Shown: positions 7,442 through 14,870, counted from the stretch's first letter. The stretch is DNA of 16,583 nt from Clostridia bacterium (GCA_016295665.1 JAEDKS010000039.1:1-16583), one strand, 5' to 3'. Notes: a model not told the origin generated them from the letters alone. A program made the numbers and translations.

Positions 7442-7450
7442 ATTATAGCA
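7442..7450 (-). promoter_or_regulatory. Extended -10 promoter of the GH31 gene
   Basis: On the minus strand TGCTATAAT is a perfect extended -10, 62 nt before the GH31 start codon. The -35 region at about 7465-7470 is poor (TAGCAT), which fits an extended -10 promoter or one that needs an activator. Confidence 0.7.
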
Positions 7451-7474
7451 TGGGTCGGGGAAAAATGCTACAAC

Positions 7475-7487
7475 GATTTCGGAAATC
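7475..7487. promoter_or_regulatory. Palindromic candidate operator between GH31 and GH43
   Basis: GATTTC-G-GAAATC is a perfect 6-bp inverted repeat with a one-base centre. It lies just upstream of the expected GH31 -35 region and about 77 bp upstream of the GH43 -35. This suits a dimeric sugar-responsive regulator (LacI, ROK/XylR or similar), but no regulator gene lies in the window. Confidence 0.4.
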
Positions 7488-7492
7488 CGGGA

Positions 7493-7517
7493 ACGAAAAA
7501 TCGCACCGCTTTTTCGT
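7493..7517. promoter_or_regulatory. Second inverted repeat in the GH31/GH43 intergenic region
   Basis: ACGAAAAA (7493-7500) and TTTTTCGT (7510-7517) form a perfect 8-bp inverted repeat with a 9-bp spacer, roughly midway between the two divergent promoters. It could be a regulator site; as RNA it would form a weak hairpin. Confidence 0.4.
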
Positions 7518-7563
7518 CGGGGGCGCCGGATGAAATTTCCCCGGCTTCCGGGGCCGAAAGTCC

Positions 7564-7592
7564 ATGACAATCCGGCCTGGTTATGCTATACT
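7564..7592 (+). promoter_or_regulatory. Promoter of the GH43 gene
   Basis: ATGACA (7564-7569), a 17-bp spacer, then TATACT (7587-7592), preceded by an extended -10 TG at 7584-7585. The -35 and -10 each match 5 of 6 consensus bases. Transcription would start near 7599, giving a leader of about 30 nt that includes AAGGAGG. This also argues against the upstream in-frame start at 7530. Confidence 0.8.
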
Positions 7593-7628
7593 GGTACCAT
7601 GATGAAACACGCGAAGGAGGCATCGCGC

Positions 7629-9161
7629 ATGCCCGGTGAAATCCGCAATCCCATTCTGCCCGGCTTCTATCCCGACCCCAGCATCTGCCGGGTGGGGGAC
7701 GACTTCTACATGGTGACCTCCAGCTTCTCCTATTTCCCCGGCGTGCCCGTGTTCCACAGCCGCGACCTGCAAAACTGGGAGCAGCTGGGCCATGTGCTGG
7801 AGCGCCCGGAGCAGGCGCCGCTGGACAGCCGGTACATCTCCGGGGGCATCTACGCGCCCACCATCCGCTATCATGACGGGCTGTTCTACATGATTACCAC
7901 CAACGTGTCCGGGGTGGGGGACTTCGTCTGCACCGCCGAGCGGCCCGAGGGGCCCTGGTCGGACATTCACGTGATTCACGGCGCGCCGGGCATCGACCCC
8001 AGCCTGTTCTGGGACGAGGACGGCACCTGCTACATGTGCGGCACCGGCGACTGGAAGGACGGCTATCCCCACATCTGGGGCGCGGTGCTGGACACGGACA
8101 CCTGGACGCTGGGGGAAAAGCGCGAGCTGTGGCGCGGTGCGCTCCACGACTGCTGGGCGCCCGAGGCACCCCACATCTACAGGAAGGACGGGCGCTACTA
8201 CCTGCTCATCGCCGAGGGCGGCACGGAGCACTACCACGCCGTGACCATCGCCCGGAGCGACAGCCCGCTGGGGAAATACCGGGGCTACGAGGGCAATCCC
8301 ATCCTGACCCACCGGCACCTGGGGTGGGACTATCCCATCTGCAACACGGGCCACGCCGACCTGGCGCAGCTACAGGACGGCAGCTGGTACATGGTGCTGC
8401 TGGCGAGCCGCATCTACGGCGGCTATCACAAGAACCTGGGGCGGGAGACCTTCCTGGTGCCGGTGGACTGGCGCGGGGAATGGCCCGTGGTGAACCCGGG
8501 GAAGGGCTGCGTAGAGTTCACCTGCCCGGCCCCGGCGCTGCCGCTGCACCCCTTTGAAGCGCGGGACGACAACGACCTGCGCAGCCCCGTCTGGAACACG
8601 CTGGGCACGCCCACGAACCGCCCCGTGCGCATCGAGGGGAACGAGCTGTACCTGCGGTGCGTGGCGCCGACCTTCATTCCGCAGCCCGGGGAGCCGGAGG
8701 ACTGGAAGCGTCAGGCCATCGGCTTCTACGGCCGGCGACAGCAGCACATGTGCTTCGCCGCCTCCGCCTGGGCGACCCTGCCGGAGGCGGAGGGCGTGAG
8801 CTGCGGGATGGCGGTGGTGCAGAACGGCTACGCGGCCCTGCGGGTGGAGCTGACGCGGGATCAGTCGGGCGTCACGGCCCGGGCGCTCAAGAGCTGGCAG
8901 GCGCCGGGCGGCACCCGCTGCGAGGCGCTGCTGGGCGAGGCGGCGGTCGGGGAGACCGTGCGCCTGGAGATCCGGGCGGAGGGGCAGTGCTACACCCTGC
9001 TGGCGGATGACAGGCCGCTGGGCTCCGCGGATGGCGGCTTCCTGGGCAGCGAGAGCGCCGGGGGCTTCGTGGGGGCGTATGTCGGCATGTTCGCCAGCGG
9101 CAACGGCACCGACAGCCCGGCGGAGGCCCGGTTCACTCGCTTCCGCTATCAGGGCTGCTGA
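7629..9161 (+). CDS. GH43 family beta-xylosidase / arabinofuranosidase
   Basis: 510-residue glycoside hydrolase family 43 enzyme of the XynB type, releasing xylose (or arabinose) from the non-reducing ends of xylo-oligosaccharides by inversion. The catalytic triad is readable: general base D16 in FYPDPSI, pKa-modulating D123 in PGIDPSLF, and general acid E179 in WAPEAPHIY. The five-bladed propeller covers about 8-310, and a C-terminal beta-sandwich of the beta-xylosidase C2 type follows to the end. No signal peptide, so probably cytoplasmic, acting on imported oligosaccharides. The start at 7629 has AAGGAGG 8 nt upstream; earlier in-frame starts lie at or before the promoter. Divergent from the GH31 alpha-xylosidase gene, which supports a hemicellulose side-chain and backbone job. 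Xylosidase versus arabinosidase activity cannot be settled from sequence. Confidence 0.93.
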   Translation: MPGEIRNPILPGFYPDPSICRVGDDFYMVTSSFSYFPGVPVFHSRDLQNWEQLGHVLERPEQAPLDSRYISGGIYAPTIRYHDGLFYMITTNVSGVGDFVCTAERPEGPWSDIHVIHGAPGIDPSLFWDEDGTCYMCGTGDWKDGYPHIWGAVLDTDTWTLGEKRELWRGALHDCWAPEAPHIYRKDGRYYLLIAEGGTEHYHAVTIARSDSPLGKYRGYEGNPILTHRHLGWDYPICNTGHADLAQLQDGSWYMVLLASRIYGGYHKNLGRETFLVPVDWRGEWPVVNPGKGCVEFTCPAPALPLHPFEARDDNDLRSPVWNTLGTPTNRPVRIEGNELYLRCVAPTFIPQPGEPEDWKRQAIGFYGRRQQHMCFAASAWATLPEAEGVSCGMAVVQNGYAALRVELTRDQSGVTARALKSWQAPGGTRCEALLGEAAVGETVRLEIRAEGQCYTLLADDRPLGSADGGFLGSESAGGFVGAYVGMFASGNGTDSPAEARFTRFRYQGC

Positions 9162-9343
9162 TCGCGCCAGCACTCGTGCTTGACGCTGCCGTCCCGATAG
9201 GTGGGCTCATAGCCCTCTGCGGGGCCGTCCTCCGGGCTGCGGTCGGCCCAGTCCCGCTCCCGGCGGGCGCGGTCGGACGCATCGCTCCGGGGGGTGCGCC
9301 GGGCAGGATGCGGGGAACGGGGAGAAGCAACGGTCTTTTCCAT
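9149..9343 (-). CDS. Small hydrophilic protein of unknown function (64 aa)
   Basis: A 64-residue frame beginning MEKTVASPRSPHPARR and ending KHECWRDQQP. It is rich in Arg, Asp, Glu and Pro, with an arginine-rich middle (SDRARRERDWADRSPEDG) and a more ordered-looking end (YEPTYRDGSVKHECW). AAAGG lies 8 nt upstream of the ATG, and a TTGCAT-17-TACAAT promoter precedes it. The last 13 bp overlap the convergent GH43 gene. No family is recognised, and no Cys pair, signal or membrane segment is present. It fills an otherwise empty gap and has its own signals, so I favour a real gene over chance. Confidence 0.6.
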   Translation of the reverse strand: MEKTVASPRSPHPARRTPRSDASDRARRERDWADRSPEDGPAEGYEPTYRDGSVKHECWRDQQP

Positions 9344-9357
9344 GGCTTTTGCCTTTC

Positions 9358-9371
9358 TGTCCCGTGGGACA
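9358..9371. promoter_or_regulatory. Short inverted repeat upstream of the 64-aa gene
   Basis: TGTCCC-GT-GGGACA is a perfect 6-bp inverted repeat with a 2-bp centre. It lies between the putative minus-strand promoter and the ribosome binding site of the 64-residue gene, and upstream of the plus-strand beta-helix gene. It could be an operator for either, or chance. Confidence 0.3.
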
Positions 9372-9386
9372 CGATGGTTTGCATAG

Positions 9387-9415
9387 ATTGTACACCCGGC
9401 GGGGCCGGGATGCAA
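9387..9415 (-). promoter_or_regulatory. Putative promoter of the 64-aa gene
   Basis: On the minus strand TTGCAT (9410-9415), a 17-bp spacer, then TACAAT (9387-9392). The -10 is good (5 of 6), the -35 weak (3 of 6). Its -35 overlaps the ribosome binding site of the divergent plus-strand gene. Confidence 0.4.
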
Positions 9416-9427
9416 GGAGGGATACCG

Positions 9428-10195
9428 ATGAAAAGAGGCATGGCGCTGCTGCTGGCGGTGGTGCTGCTGGCCCTGTGCGGCACCGCGATGGCGGAGGACA
9501 CGGTGATTACGCTGTCCGGGGACGGCATCCGCTGCGAGGGCGTGGGTGCCGTGGCGGATGGTGGCATCGTGACCATCACGCAGCCCGGCACCTACCGGCT
9601 GTCCGGCACGCTGACGGACGGGCAGGTGCGGGTGGACTGCGCCGGCAAGGGCGAGGTCGTGCTGGTGCTCTGCGGCGTGGACATCCACGGGGAGCGGGGC
9701 CCGGCGATCCTGATTGACCAGGTGAAGCCCCGGCTGCGCCTGACCCTGGCGGAGGGCACGGAGAACCGCCTGTCCGGCGGCGCCGCCTTTGACGTGGATG
9801 AGGACGGGGAGCCCAACGGCGTCATCTTCAGCCGCAGCGACCTGCTGCTGGACGGCACCGGCAGCCTTCAGGTGAACGCCGCCTGCTATGACGGCATCGT
9901 CAGCAAGGACAGCCTGAGCATCGCCGGCGGCACCCTGACGGTGACGGCGGCGCGGAACGGGCTCCGGGGCAAGGACAGCCTGACCGTGTCCGGCGGCGAC
10001 CTGACCGTCACCTGCGGCAAGGACGGCCTGCGCTCCACCAACGAGAAGGACGCGGACTGCGGCGTGGTGCTGCTCCTGGGGGGCACCGTGCGCATCGTCT
10101 GCGGCGATGACCCCATCGACGCGGCGCGGGGCTGGACGCTGAGCGGCGCGGCGCTGGACGCGGTCATCACGGATGAGGTGATGGCGCATGAGTGA
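9428..10195 (+). CDS. Secreted Cthe_2159-like carbohydrate-binding beta-helix protein
   Basis: 255-residue exported protein. A signal peptide is clear (MKRGMALLLAVVLLALCG, cleavage likely after AMA at about 22). The rest is short beta-strand repeats with regular turns (SLSIAGGTLTVTAARNGLRG, SLTVSGGDLTVTCGKDGLRS), as in the Cthe_2159 family (carbohydrate-binding domain-containing protein). Characterised members are parallel beta-helices that bind calcium and acidic plant polysaccharide. Family features seen here are VTITQPGTYRLSGTL near the start and the DGI/NGL turn series. It is at the short end for the family. The start at 9428 has AAGGAGG 7 nt upstream. The end overlaps the next gene by 8 nt, so translation is probably coupled. 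Ligand unknown; binding of the cell's own surface glycan is an alternative to plant polymers. Confidence 0.8.
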   Translation: MKRGMALLLAVVLLALCGTAMAEDTVITLSGDGIRCEGVGAVADGGIVTITQPGTYRLSGTLTDGQVRVDCAGKGEVVLVLCGVDIHGERGPAILIDQVKPRLRLTLAEGTENRLSGGAAFDVDEDGEPNGVIFSRSDLLLDGTGSLQVNAACYDGIVSKDSLSIAGGTLTVTAARNGLRGKDSLTVSGGDLTVTCGKDGLRSTNEKDADCGVVLLLGGTVRIVCGDDPIDAARGWTLSGAALDAVITDEVMAHE

Positions 10196-11876
10196 AACCG
10201 CGGCGCGGCAGCGGTCGCGGATGGGCCGACGGCGGGGCCGGCGGGAGGAGGCGCTCCGGTGGGTGCTGGGCATCCTGGGGGGACTGTGGCTGGGGCTGTT
10301 CCCGCTCATCAGCCGCTTCTCCTATGTGCGCATCACCCAGACCAAGTGGGAGATTGCCATGGTGCTGGGCGGGGTGACGCTGCTGGCGGTGCTCATCCTG
10401 CTGGCGCTGGGGCTGTGGCGCTCCGTCCGCTGGCGGGATCCCGCCCGGTGGCTCATCGTGGGCATGTTCGCCTGGATGGCGCTGACCATGGTGCTGGGCT
10501 CGGCGGCGGACACGGTCAACGAGCAGGGCAGCCTGGCGGTCTGGATGGGCAACGGCAAGCGCAACGAGGGCATGTCCACGCAGCTGTGCTACCTGACGCT
10601 GTTTCTGTGCTTCAGCCTGCTCCGCCCGAAGCTGCGGCCCATGCTCATCATCGCCTCCGCAGGGATGGCGGTGTTCTTCGGGGTCATCATGGGGCAGTAC
10701 GCGGGGTACAATGTGCTGGGGTTCTATCCCGGCTTCCCCTGGTATGCCAACACGCGCATCACCTACGAGTTTCAGGGCACCATGGGACAGATTGACATGG
10801 TCAGCGGCTACCTGTGCATCATGTCGCCGCTGCTGCTGGGCTGGTGGGTCGCGCAGGGCGGGCGCGACGGCTGGTACGCCCTGCCGGCGGGGGCCATGTC
10901 CGTGCTGCTGTCGCTGTTCATTGACGTGACGAGCGGGCTGCTGGCGCTTCTGGCCTGCATGGGGCTGCTGGTCTGCCTCATGCTCTGCAGACCGGAGTAC
11001 CGGCGGCGGGGGCTGGTGGTGCTGGGGCTGGTGCTGTGCTGCTTCACGGTTCGCAAGCTGACCGGCCTGCCCTGGCTGGACGGCCTGGCGGAGCCCTGGT
11101 GCCTGCCGCCCCGGACCGACGCGCCCTCCCTGCCCCTGTGCGGCGGGGACGAGGCGGTCATCTTCCCCTGGAACGTGTCGCTCAAAAAGCTGCTGCCCGC
11201 CGCGCTGGGACTGGCGCTCATGGCGGTGTCGCCGCTGGTGGGCCGGCATCCGGGACGGGCCATCCGCCTGCGGTGGGTGGTGCTGGTCTGCGCGGTGCTG
11301 GGCGTGGCCTGTGTGCTGGGGGTGGCGCTGGCGCCCATTCCCGAATCCATGGGCACGCTCTGGGAGCTGCATGAGGTGCTGAACGGGCGCATGCAGGACT
11401 CCTTCGGCAGCGAGCGCTGGGGCATCTGGCACCACACGCTGCTCGTGGCCCGGGAGAACCTGCTCTTTGGCACCGGGCCGGACACCTTCTATGCGGTGAT
11501 GAAGCAGTACATCGCGGACAATGGCGTCGCCATCGTGCAGAACTTCGACAACCCTCACAACCTGTTTCTGTCGGTGCTGATGCAAAACGGCCTGCCCGCG
11601 CTGGTGCTGATGCTGGCGGGCATGGTCTGGATCGTGCTGCGGAGCCTGGGACAGCGCAGCGGCTTCATGTTCGGGGCTGCTGCCGCGGGCTATCTGGTGC
11701 AGGGGTTCTTCGTGTTCTCCAACATCATTGTGACCCCCATGTTCTGGGTGGTGCTGGGTATGGCGGCGGCGTCCGACGGGCGATGGCCGCTCCGGGCGCC
11801 GGTCTCCGGCGTGCCCGGTCAGCGCAAAAGGCGCTGTGACCGCACCGGGCGAAAAAGAAGATCAAGGAAAGGATGA
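10188..11876 (+). CDS. O-antigen ligase-like (Wzy_C) polytopic membrane protein
   Basis: 562-residue membrane protein with about a dozen hydrophobic segments and basic termini (MSETAARQRSRMGRRRGRR; KRRSRKG end). It resembles the O-antigen ligase/polymerase superfamily. WMGNGKRNEGM (119-129) matches the early W-x-G-x-x-x-R-x-x-G motif, and the large extracytoplasmic loop contains ERWGIWHHTLL, ENLLFGTGPDTF and DNPHNLFLSVLMQNGLP (454-470), where an essential His normally sits. Such enzymes transfer or polymerise lipid-linked glycans outside the membrane; in Gram-positive bacteria they can act on capsule, wall polymers or protein glycosylation. The acceptor is unknown. The ATG at 10188 overlaps the preceding stop (ATGAGTGA), with GAGGTG upstream. 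No glycosyltransferases are adjacent, so this looks like an orphan of the family. Confidence 0.85.
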   Translation: MSETAARQRSRMGRRRGRREEALRWVLGILGGLWLGLFPLISRFSYVRITQTKWEIAMVLGGVTLLAVLILLALGLWRSVRWRDPARWLIVGMFAWMALTMVLGSAADTVNEQGSLAVWMGNGKRNEGMSTQLCYLTLFLCFSLLRPKLRPMLIIASAGMAVFFGVIMGQYAGYNVLGFYPGFPWYANTRITYEFQGTMGQIDMVSGYLCIMSPLLLGWWVAQGGRDGWYALPAGAMSVLLSLFIDVTSGLLALLACMGLLVCLMLCRPEYRRRGLVVLGLVLCCFTVRKLTGLPWLDGLAEPWCLPPRTDAPSLPLCGGDEAVIFPWNVSLKKLLPAALGLALMAVSPLVGRHPGRAIRLRWVVLVCAVLGVACVLGVALAPIPESMGTLWELHEVLNGRMQDSFGSERWGIWHHTLLVARENLLFGTGPDTFYAVMKQYIADNGVAIVQNFDNPHNLFLSVLMQNGLPALVLMLAGMVWIVLRSLGQRSGFMFGAAAAGYLVQGFFVFSNIIVTPMFWVVLGMAAASDGRWPLRAPVSGVPGQRKRRCDRTGRKRRSRKG

Positions 11877-11883
11877 TTGAATT

Positions 11884-12765
11884 ATGGACTATTTCCCCTC
11901 TGCTGAGTTCCGCCGCCGGGCCCGTGTCGCGCTGACGGGCCGGATGCCCGTGGCGGTGATGCTGGTGTTCCTGGCGAGCCTGCCCGGGCTGCTGACACAG
12001 GTGCTGGTGACCATCGCGGAGCAGCCCCTGCAGGAGCAGCTCTACCGCATCTACGCCACCATCCTGAACACGGGCACGATCCCCGACGTGGAGGCCATCA
12101 TGGGCCGGGTGCTGGACAGCGTGTCCACCACGCTGATGCTGGCCTGGGGCATGAGCGTGCTGGCGTGGCTGGTCACGCCCTTCCTGACGCTGGGTCTGCT
12201 GGCCTGCCTGCTGCGCTTCCTGCGGGGCGGGGAGTGCACCTGGCAGGACGTGCTGTGCCGCCGGGGCTGCTTCCTTCGGGCCATCGGCGTGCAGATCATG
12301 GTGGTGCTGAAGATCATCGTGTGGATGCTGCCCGGCTACGCGGTTTACGGCGTGCTGGCGATTCTGGCGTTCCAGCTGGAGTCCGGCCTGCTGCTGTACC
12401 TGTCCACCATGGGCGTTGTGGCGGCGGCGGTGCTGGGCATCCGGGCGGCGCTGCACTACAGCCTGTCCGATCTGGTGCTGGCGGATCGCCCCGAGACCCG
12501 GATCATGGACTGCATCCGGGGCAGCATCAGCATCCTGCGGCTGCGCAAGATGCAGTTCTTCCTGCTGATGCTCTCCTTCATCGGCTGGGAGCTGCTCATC
12601 TCGCTGGTCACGTCGCTGTGCTCCGCGATCACCCCCGTTCTGGGCACCACCGTCAGCCTGGCGGCGTCCCTGGTGCTGAACCTGTACATCTACACCACCC
12701 AGTGCGCGTTCTACGAGGAGTACAAGGACAAGCCCTGCCTCTACACCAAAAAGAAAAGGGCCTGA
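11884..12765 (+). CDS. DUF975 family integral membrane protein
   Basis: 293-residue polytopic membrane protein. Six hydrophobic segments can be placed at about 21-42, 84-112, 133-162, 168-190, 224-248 and 251-272. Family marks include the N-terminal RRRARVALTGR, the loop HYSLSDLVLADRP (191-203), and LRLRKMQFFLLMLSFIGWELL (218-238), ending in a FYEEY tail with a lysine-rich end. DUF975 has no established reaction. It starts 7 nt after the ligase-like gene stop, with AAGGA 10 nt upstream of the ATG, and shares that transcript. It may help the neighbouring envelope glycan protein, but this is only context. A strong terminator follows. Confidence 0.8.
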   Translation: MDYFPSAEFRRRARVALTGRMPVAVMLVFLASLPGLLTQVLVTIAEQPLQEQLYRIYATILNTGTIPDVEAIMGRVLDSVSTTLMLAWGMSVLAWLVTPFLTLGLLACLLRFLRGGECTWQDVLCRRGCFLRAIGVQIMVVLKIIVWMLPGYAVYGVLAILAFQLESGLLLYLSTMGVVAAAVLGIRAALHYSLSDLVLADRPETRIMDCIRGSISILRLRKMQFFLLMLSFIGWELLISLVTSLCSAITPVLGTTVSLAASLVLNLYIYTTQCAFYEEYKDKPCLYTKKKRA

Positions 12766-12777
12766 GCATGGCCCTGC

Positions 12778-12818
12778 CAGAGGGAGCCTGTGCCGGCAAG
12801 CGGCGCGGGCTCCCTCTG
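12778..12818. terminator. Bidirectional terminator between DUF975 gene and murA
   Basis: An 18-bp stem (12778-12795 with 12801-12818, two G-U pairs) with loop GCAAG lies between converging genes. The T-run is short on the plus strand (CGCTTTCCC) and displaced on the minus strand (CCCTTTTCTTTTTGG about 20 nt on). The stem strength makes the call. Confidence 0.8.
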
Positions 12819-12832
12819 CGCTTTCCCCCGCG

Positions 12833-14098
12833 TCATCCCCGCACGTTTTCCGGCTGCTCCTCCTCCCAGACCTCCGCGCCCAGTTCCCGGAGCATGGCGG
12901 GCAGGTTCTCGTAGCCCCGGCTGATGTGCCCGGCGGGATCCAGCAGCGTGGTCTCGCCCTCCGCCGCCAGCCCCGCCAGCATCAGCGCCGCGCCGCCCCG
13001 CAGGTCGGGGCTCGTCACCGTGGTGCCCGCCAGCGCGTGCCCGCCGGTGATGAGCGCGATGCGATCCTCGATGCGGATCAGCGCGCCCATCCGCGTCATC
13101 TCCCGGGCGTGCATGAAGCGGTTCTCGAAGATCGTCTCCAGGAACACCGACGTGCCCCGCAGGCGCAGCGCCAGCGCCATCATGGGCGCCTGCATATCCG
13201 TGGGGAACCCGGGATAGGCCAGGGTGCGCACCTGCACCGGCTGGCTTGCCCGGCCCGACAGCCGCAGCCCCGCGCCGCTCTCCCGCAGCGTCACGCCCGT
13301 TTCCGACAGCTTGTACAGCACCGCCCGCATGTGCTCCGGGCGGATGCCCCGCAGCAGCACGCTGCCCTCGGTCATGGCGGCGGCGCACAGGATGGTGCCC
13401 GCCTCGATGCGGTCGGGGATGGGCCGGTAGGTGCAGCCGTGCAGGGCGGGCTGCCCCTCGATGAAGATGGTGCCGGTGCCGCTGCCGGAGATGCGCGCCC
13501 CCATGTCGCTCAGGCAGGCGCACAGATCGACGATCTCCGGCTCCTTGGCGGCGTTCTCGATGCGGGTGGAGCCCTTCGCCAGCACCGCCGCCAGAATGAT
13601 GTTCTCCGTGGCGCCCACGCTCGGGAAGTCCAGGTAGATGCTGCCGCCGTGCAGCTCACCCTGCAGCGTCACGGAGCCGGGGGTGTACTGGGCCTCGGCG
13701 CCCAGGGCCTGCATGCCCTTGATGTGCAGGTCGATGGGCCGCTGGCCGATGGCGCAGCCGCCCGGCAGCCCCACCCGCGCATAGCCCGTCCGCGCCAGCA
13801 GCGGCCCCATCACCAGCACCGAGGCGCGCATTCGGCTGAGCAGGTTCTCCGAGGACGGCGAGCGCGGATCGTCCGACCAGAGCGTCACCTCGTCCCGGTT
13901 CCGGCTGATCTCCACGCCGCAGTCCGTCAGAATCTCCGTCAGCGTGTCCACGTCCGTCAGCATGGGCACCCGCTCCACGGTCAGCGGCTCCCGGGTCAGC
14001 AGCCCGGCGCACAGGATGGGCAGCACGGCGTTCTTTGCCGTGTGCAGGTTCACCTCTCCGCCCAGACGCTCACAATGCCTGATCCGATACGTCGCCAT
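12833..14098 (-). CDS. murA: UDP-N-acetylglucosamine 1-carboxyvinyltransferase
   Basis: 421-residue cytoplasmic enzyme transferring enolpyruvyl from PEP to UDP-GlcNAc, the first committed step of peptidoglycan synthesis. Catalytic residues are in place: K22 and N23 in TAKNAVLPIL, C115 in LPGGCAIGQRP (the fosfomycin target), and D301 in GFPTDMQAPM (D305 in E. coli). Length is normal for the family. The ATG at 14098 has AAAGGAGG 8 nt upstream. Many Bacillota have two paralogues (MurA and MurZ), and this window does not show which this is. It follows nrdR on the same strand, but a terminator lies between, so it should have its own promoter in 14105-14188; I see no convincing -35/-10 pair there. 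Confidence 0.96.
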   Translation of the reverse strand: MATYRIRHCERLGGEVNLHTAKNAVLPILCAGLLTREPLTVERVPMLTDVDTLTEILTDCGVEISRNRDEVTLWSDDPRSPSSENLLSRMRASVLVMGPLLARTGYARVGLPGGCAIGQRPIDLHIKGMQALGAEAQYTPGSVTLQGELHGGSIYLDFPSVGATENIILAAVLAKGSTRIENAAKEPEIVDLCACLSDMGARISGSGTGTIFIEGQPALHGCTYRPIPDRIEAGTILCAAAMTEGSVLLRGIRPEHMRAVLYKLSETGVTLRESGAGLRLSGRASQPVQVRTLAYPGFPTDMQAPMMALALRLRGTSVFLETIFENRFMHAREMTRMGALIRIEDRIALITGGHALAGTTVTSPDLRGGAALMLAGLAAEGETTLLDPAGHISRGYENLPAMLRELGAEVWEEEQPENVRG

Positions 14099-14188
14099 CC
14101 CTGATGCCTCCTTTGGGGATAGTGTGCGGCGCGGCGGTGGCGGTCATGCTGGGAAAAGCTGTGAAAAGACGCCTGACAAAGCGGCAGC

Positions 14189-14214
14189 AAAAAAGCCGGA
14201 GCCAGCGCTCCGGC
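14189..14214 (-). terminator. Rho-independent terminator of nrdR
   Basis: On the minus strand GCCGGAGC-GCTG-GCTCCGGC is followed at once by TTTTTT (14189-14194). The 8-bp perfect stem and uninterrupted T-run lie 13 nt beyond the nrdR stop. This is the cleanest terminator in the window. Confidence 0.95.
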
Positions 14215-14227
14215 CCGGGAAACAGGT

Positions 14228-14698
14228 TTATTTGGCAGCCTCGGCCTTCTCCTTGACCAGCCGCTGCACCTCGGACATGAAGGAATCCAGATCGGTGAAC
14301 TTGCGGTAGACGGCGGCAAAGCGCACATAGGCCACCTCGTTGATGCCGTGCAGCTCGTCCATGACCATGTCGCCGATGGCCTGGGAGGTGATTTCGCCGT
14401 CGCCCATGCTGTAGGCGCGCTTCTCGATGCGCTGAACCGTCTCCTCGATCTGGGGCAGGGTCACCGGCAGCTTCTCGCAGGCGATGACAATCCCGGCGCG
14501 GATTTTCTCCAGGTCAAAGACCTCCCGGCGCCCGTCGCGCTTGACGACCATCAGCGGAATCAGCTCAATCTTCTCGTAGGTGGTAAAGCGCCGCCCGCAG
14601 TTCACGCACTCCCGACGGCGGCGGATGCTGTTGCCCTCCTCCGAGGGACGGGAATCAATGACCTTGCTCTCCATGCAGCTGCAGTACAGACATCTCAT
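14228..14698 (-). CDS. nrdR: Transcriptional repressor NrdR
   Basis: 156-residue ATP/dATP-sensing repressor of ribonucleotide reductase genes. The N-terminal zinc ribbon has C3 and C6 (MRCLYC) with C31 and C34 (CVNCGRRFTTYE), joined by KVIDSRPSEEGNSIRRRR. An ATP-cone domain follows (about 46-139: VVKRDGRREVFDLEKIRAGI, AVYRKFTDLDSFM at its end). A Leu replaces the usual Pro in MRCPYC and a Cys replaces the usual Gly at residue 8. The start at 14698 is chosen by the zinc ribbon and by GGAGGAGG 9 nt upstream; the frame extends further upstream but past the promoter. No nrd reductase gene lies in the window. A strong promoter and a terminator make it a single-gene unit. Confidence 0.96.
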   Translation of the reverse strand: MRCLYCSCMESKVIDSRPSEEGNSIRRRRECVNCGRRFTTYEKIELIPLMVVKRDGRREVFDLEKIRAGIVIACEKLPVTLPQIEETVQRIEKRAYSMGDGEITSQAIGDMVMDELHGINEVAYVRFAAVYRKFTDLDSFMSEVQRLVKEKAEAAK

Positions 14699-14744
14699 GG
14701 CCCCAAGCCTCCTCCATGCCATAGAAAACGGTTTCCATGCCTCT

Positions 14745-14773
14745 ATTATGGGGCAAATTGCCGACGGCGTCAA
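14745..14773 (-). promoter_or_regulatory. Promoter of nrdR
   Basis: On the minus strand TTGACG (14768-14773), a 17-bp spacer, then CATAAT (14745-14750); both hexamers match 5 of 6 consensus bases. The predicted start near 14738 falls on the A of an ATG, giving nrdR a 40-nt leader. Confidence 0.85.
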
Positions 14774-14840
14774 GCGAAAATCCGTTCTGATTGCATGAGA
14801 TTTTTGGCGTTCCGTCAGGCAGGGGGGACTTTTTTCCCGG

Positions 14841-14868
14841 GGCGGAATCGTAACAACCCCATTCTGCC
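14841..14868. promoter_or_regulatory. Inverted repeat just upstream of the peptidoglycan-binding gene promoter
   Basis: GGCGGAAT (14841-14848) and ATTCTGCC (14861-14868) form an 8-bp inverted repeat with one mismatch (a G-U pair as RNA) and a 12-bp spacer, ending 2 bp before the -35. It could be an operator; nothing else supports this. Confidence 0.3.
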
Positions 14869-14870
14869 GA

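Noticed and set aside
7530..7628. Earlier in-frame starts of GH43 at 7530 and 7600
   Set aside because: 7530 lies upstream of the promoter and 7600 sits at the predicted transcription start; 7629 has AAGGAGG and begins the family sequence.
10167..11585. 472-codon minus-strand frame opposite the O-antigen-ligase-like gene
   Set aside because: Gln/His/Pro-rich shadow without domains; the plus strand encodes a coherent membrane protein with ligase motifs.
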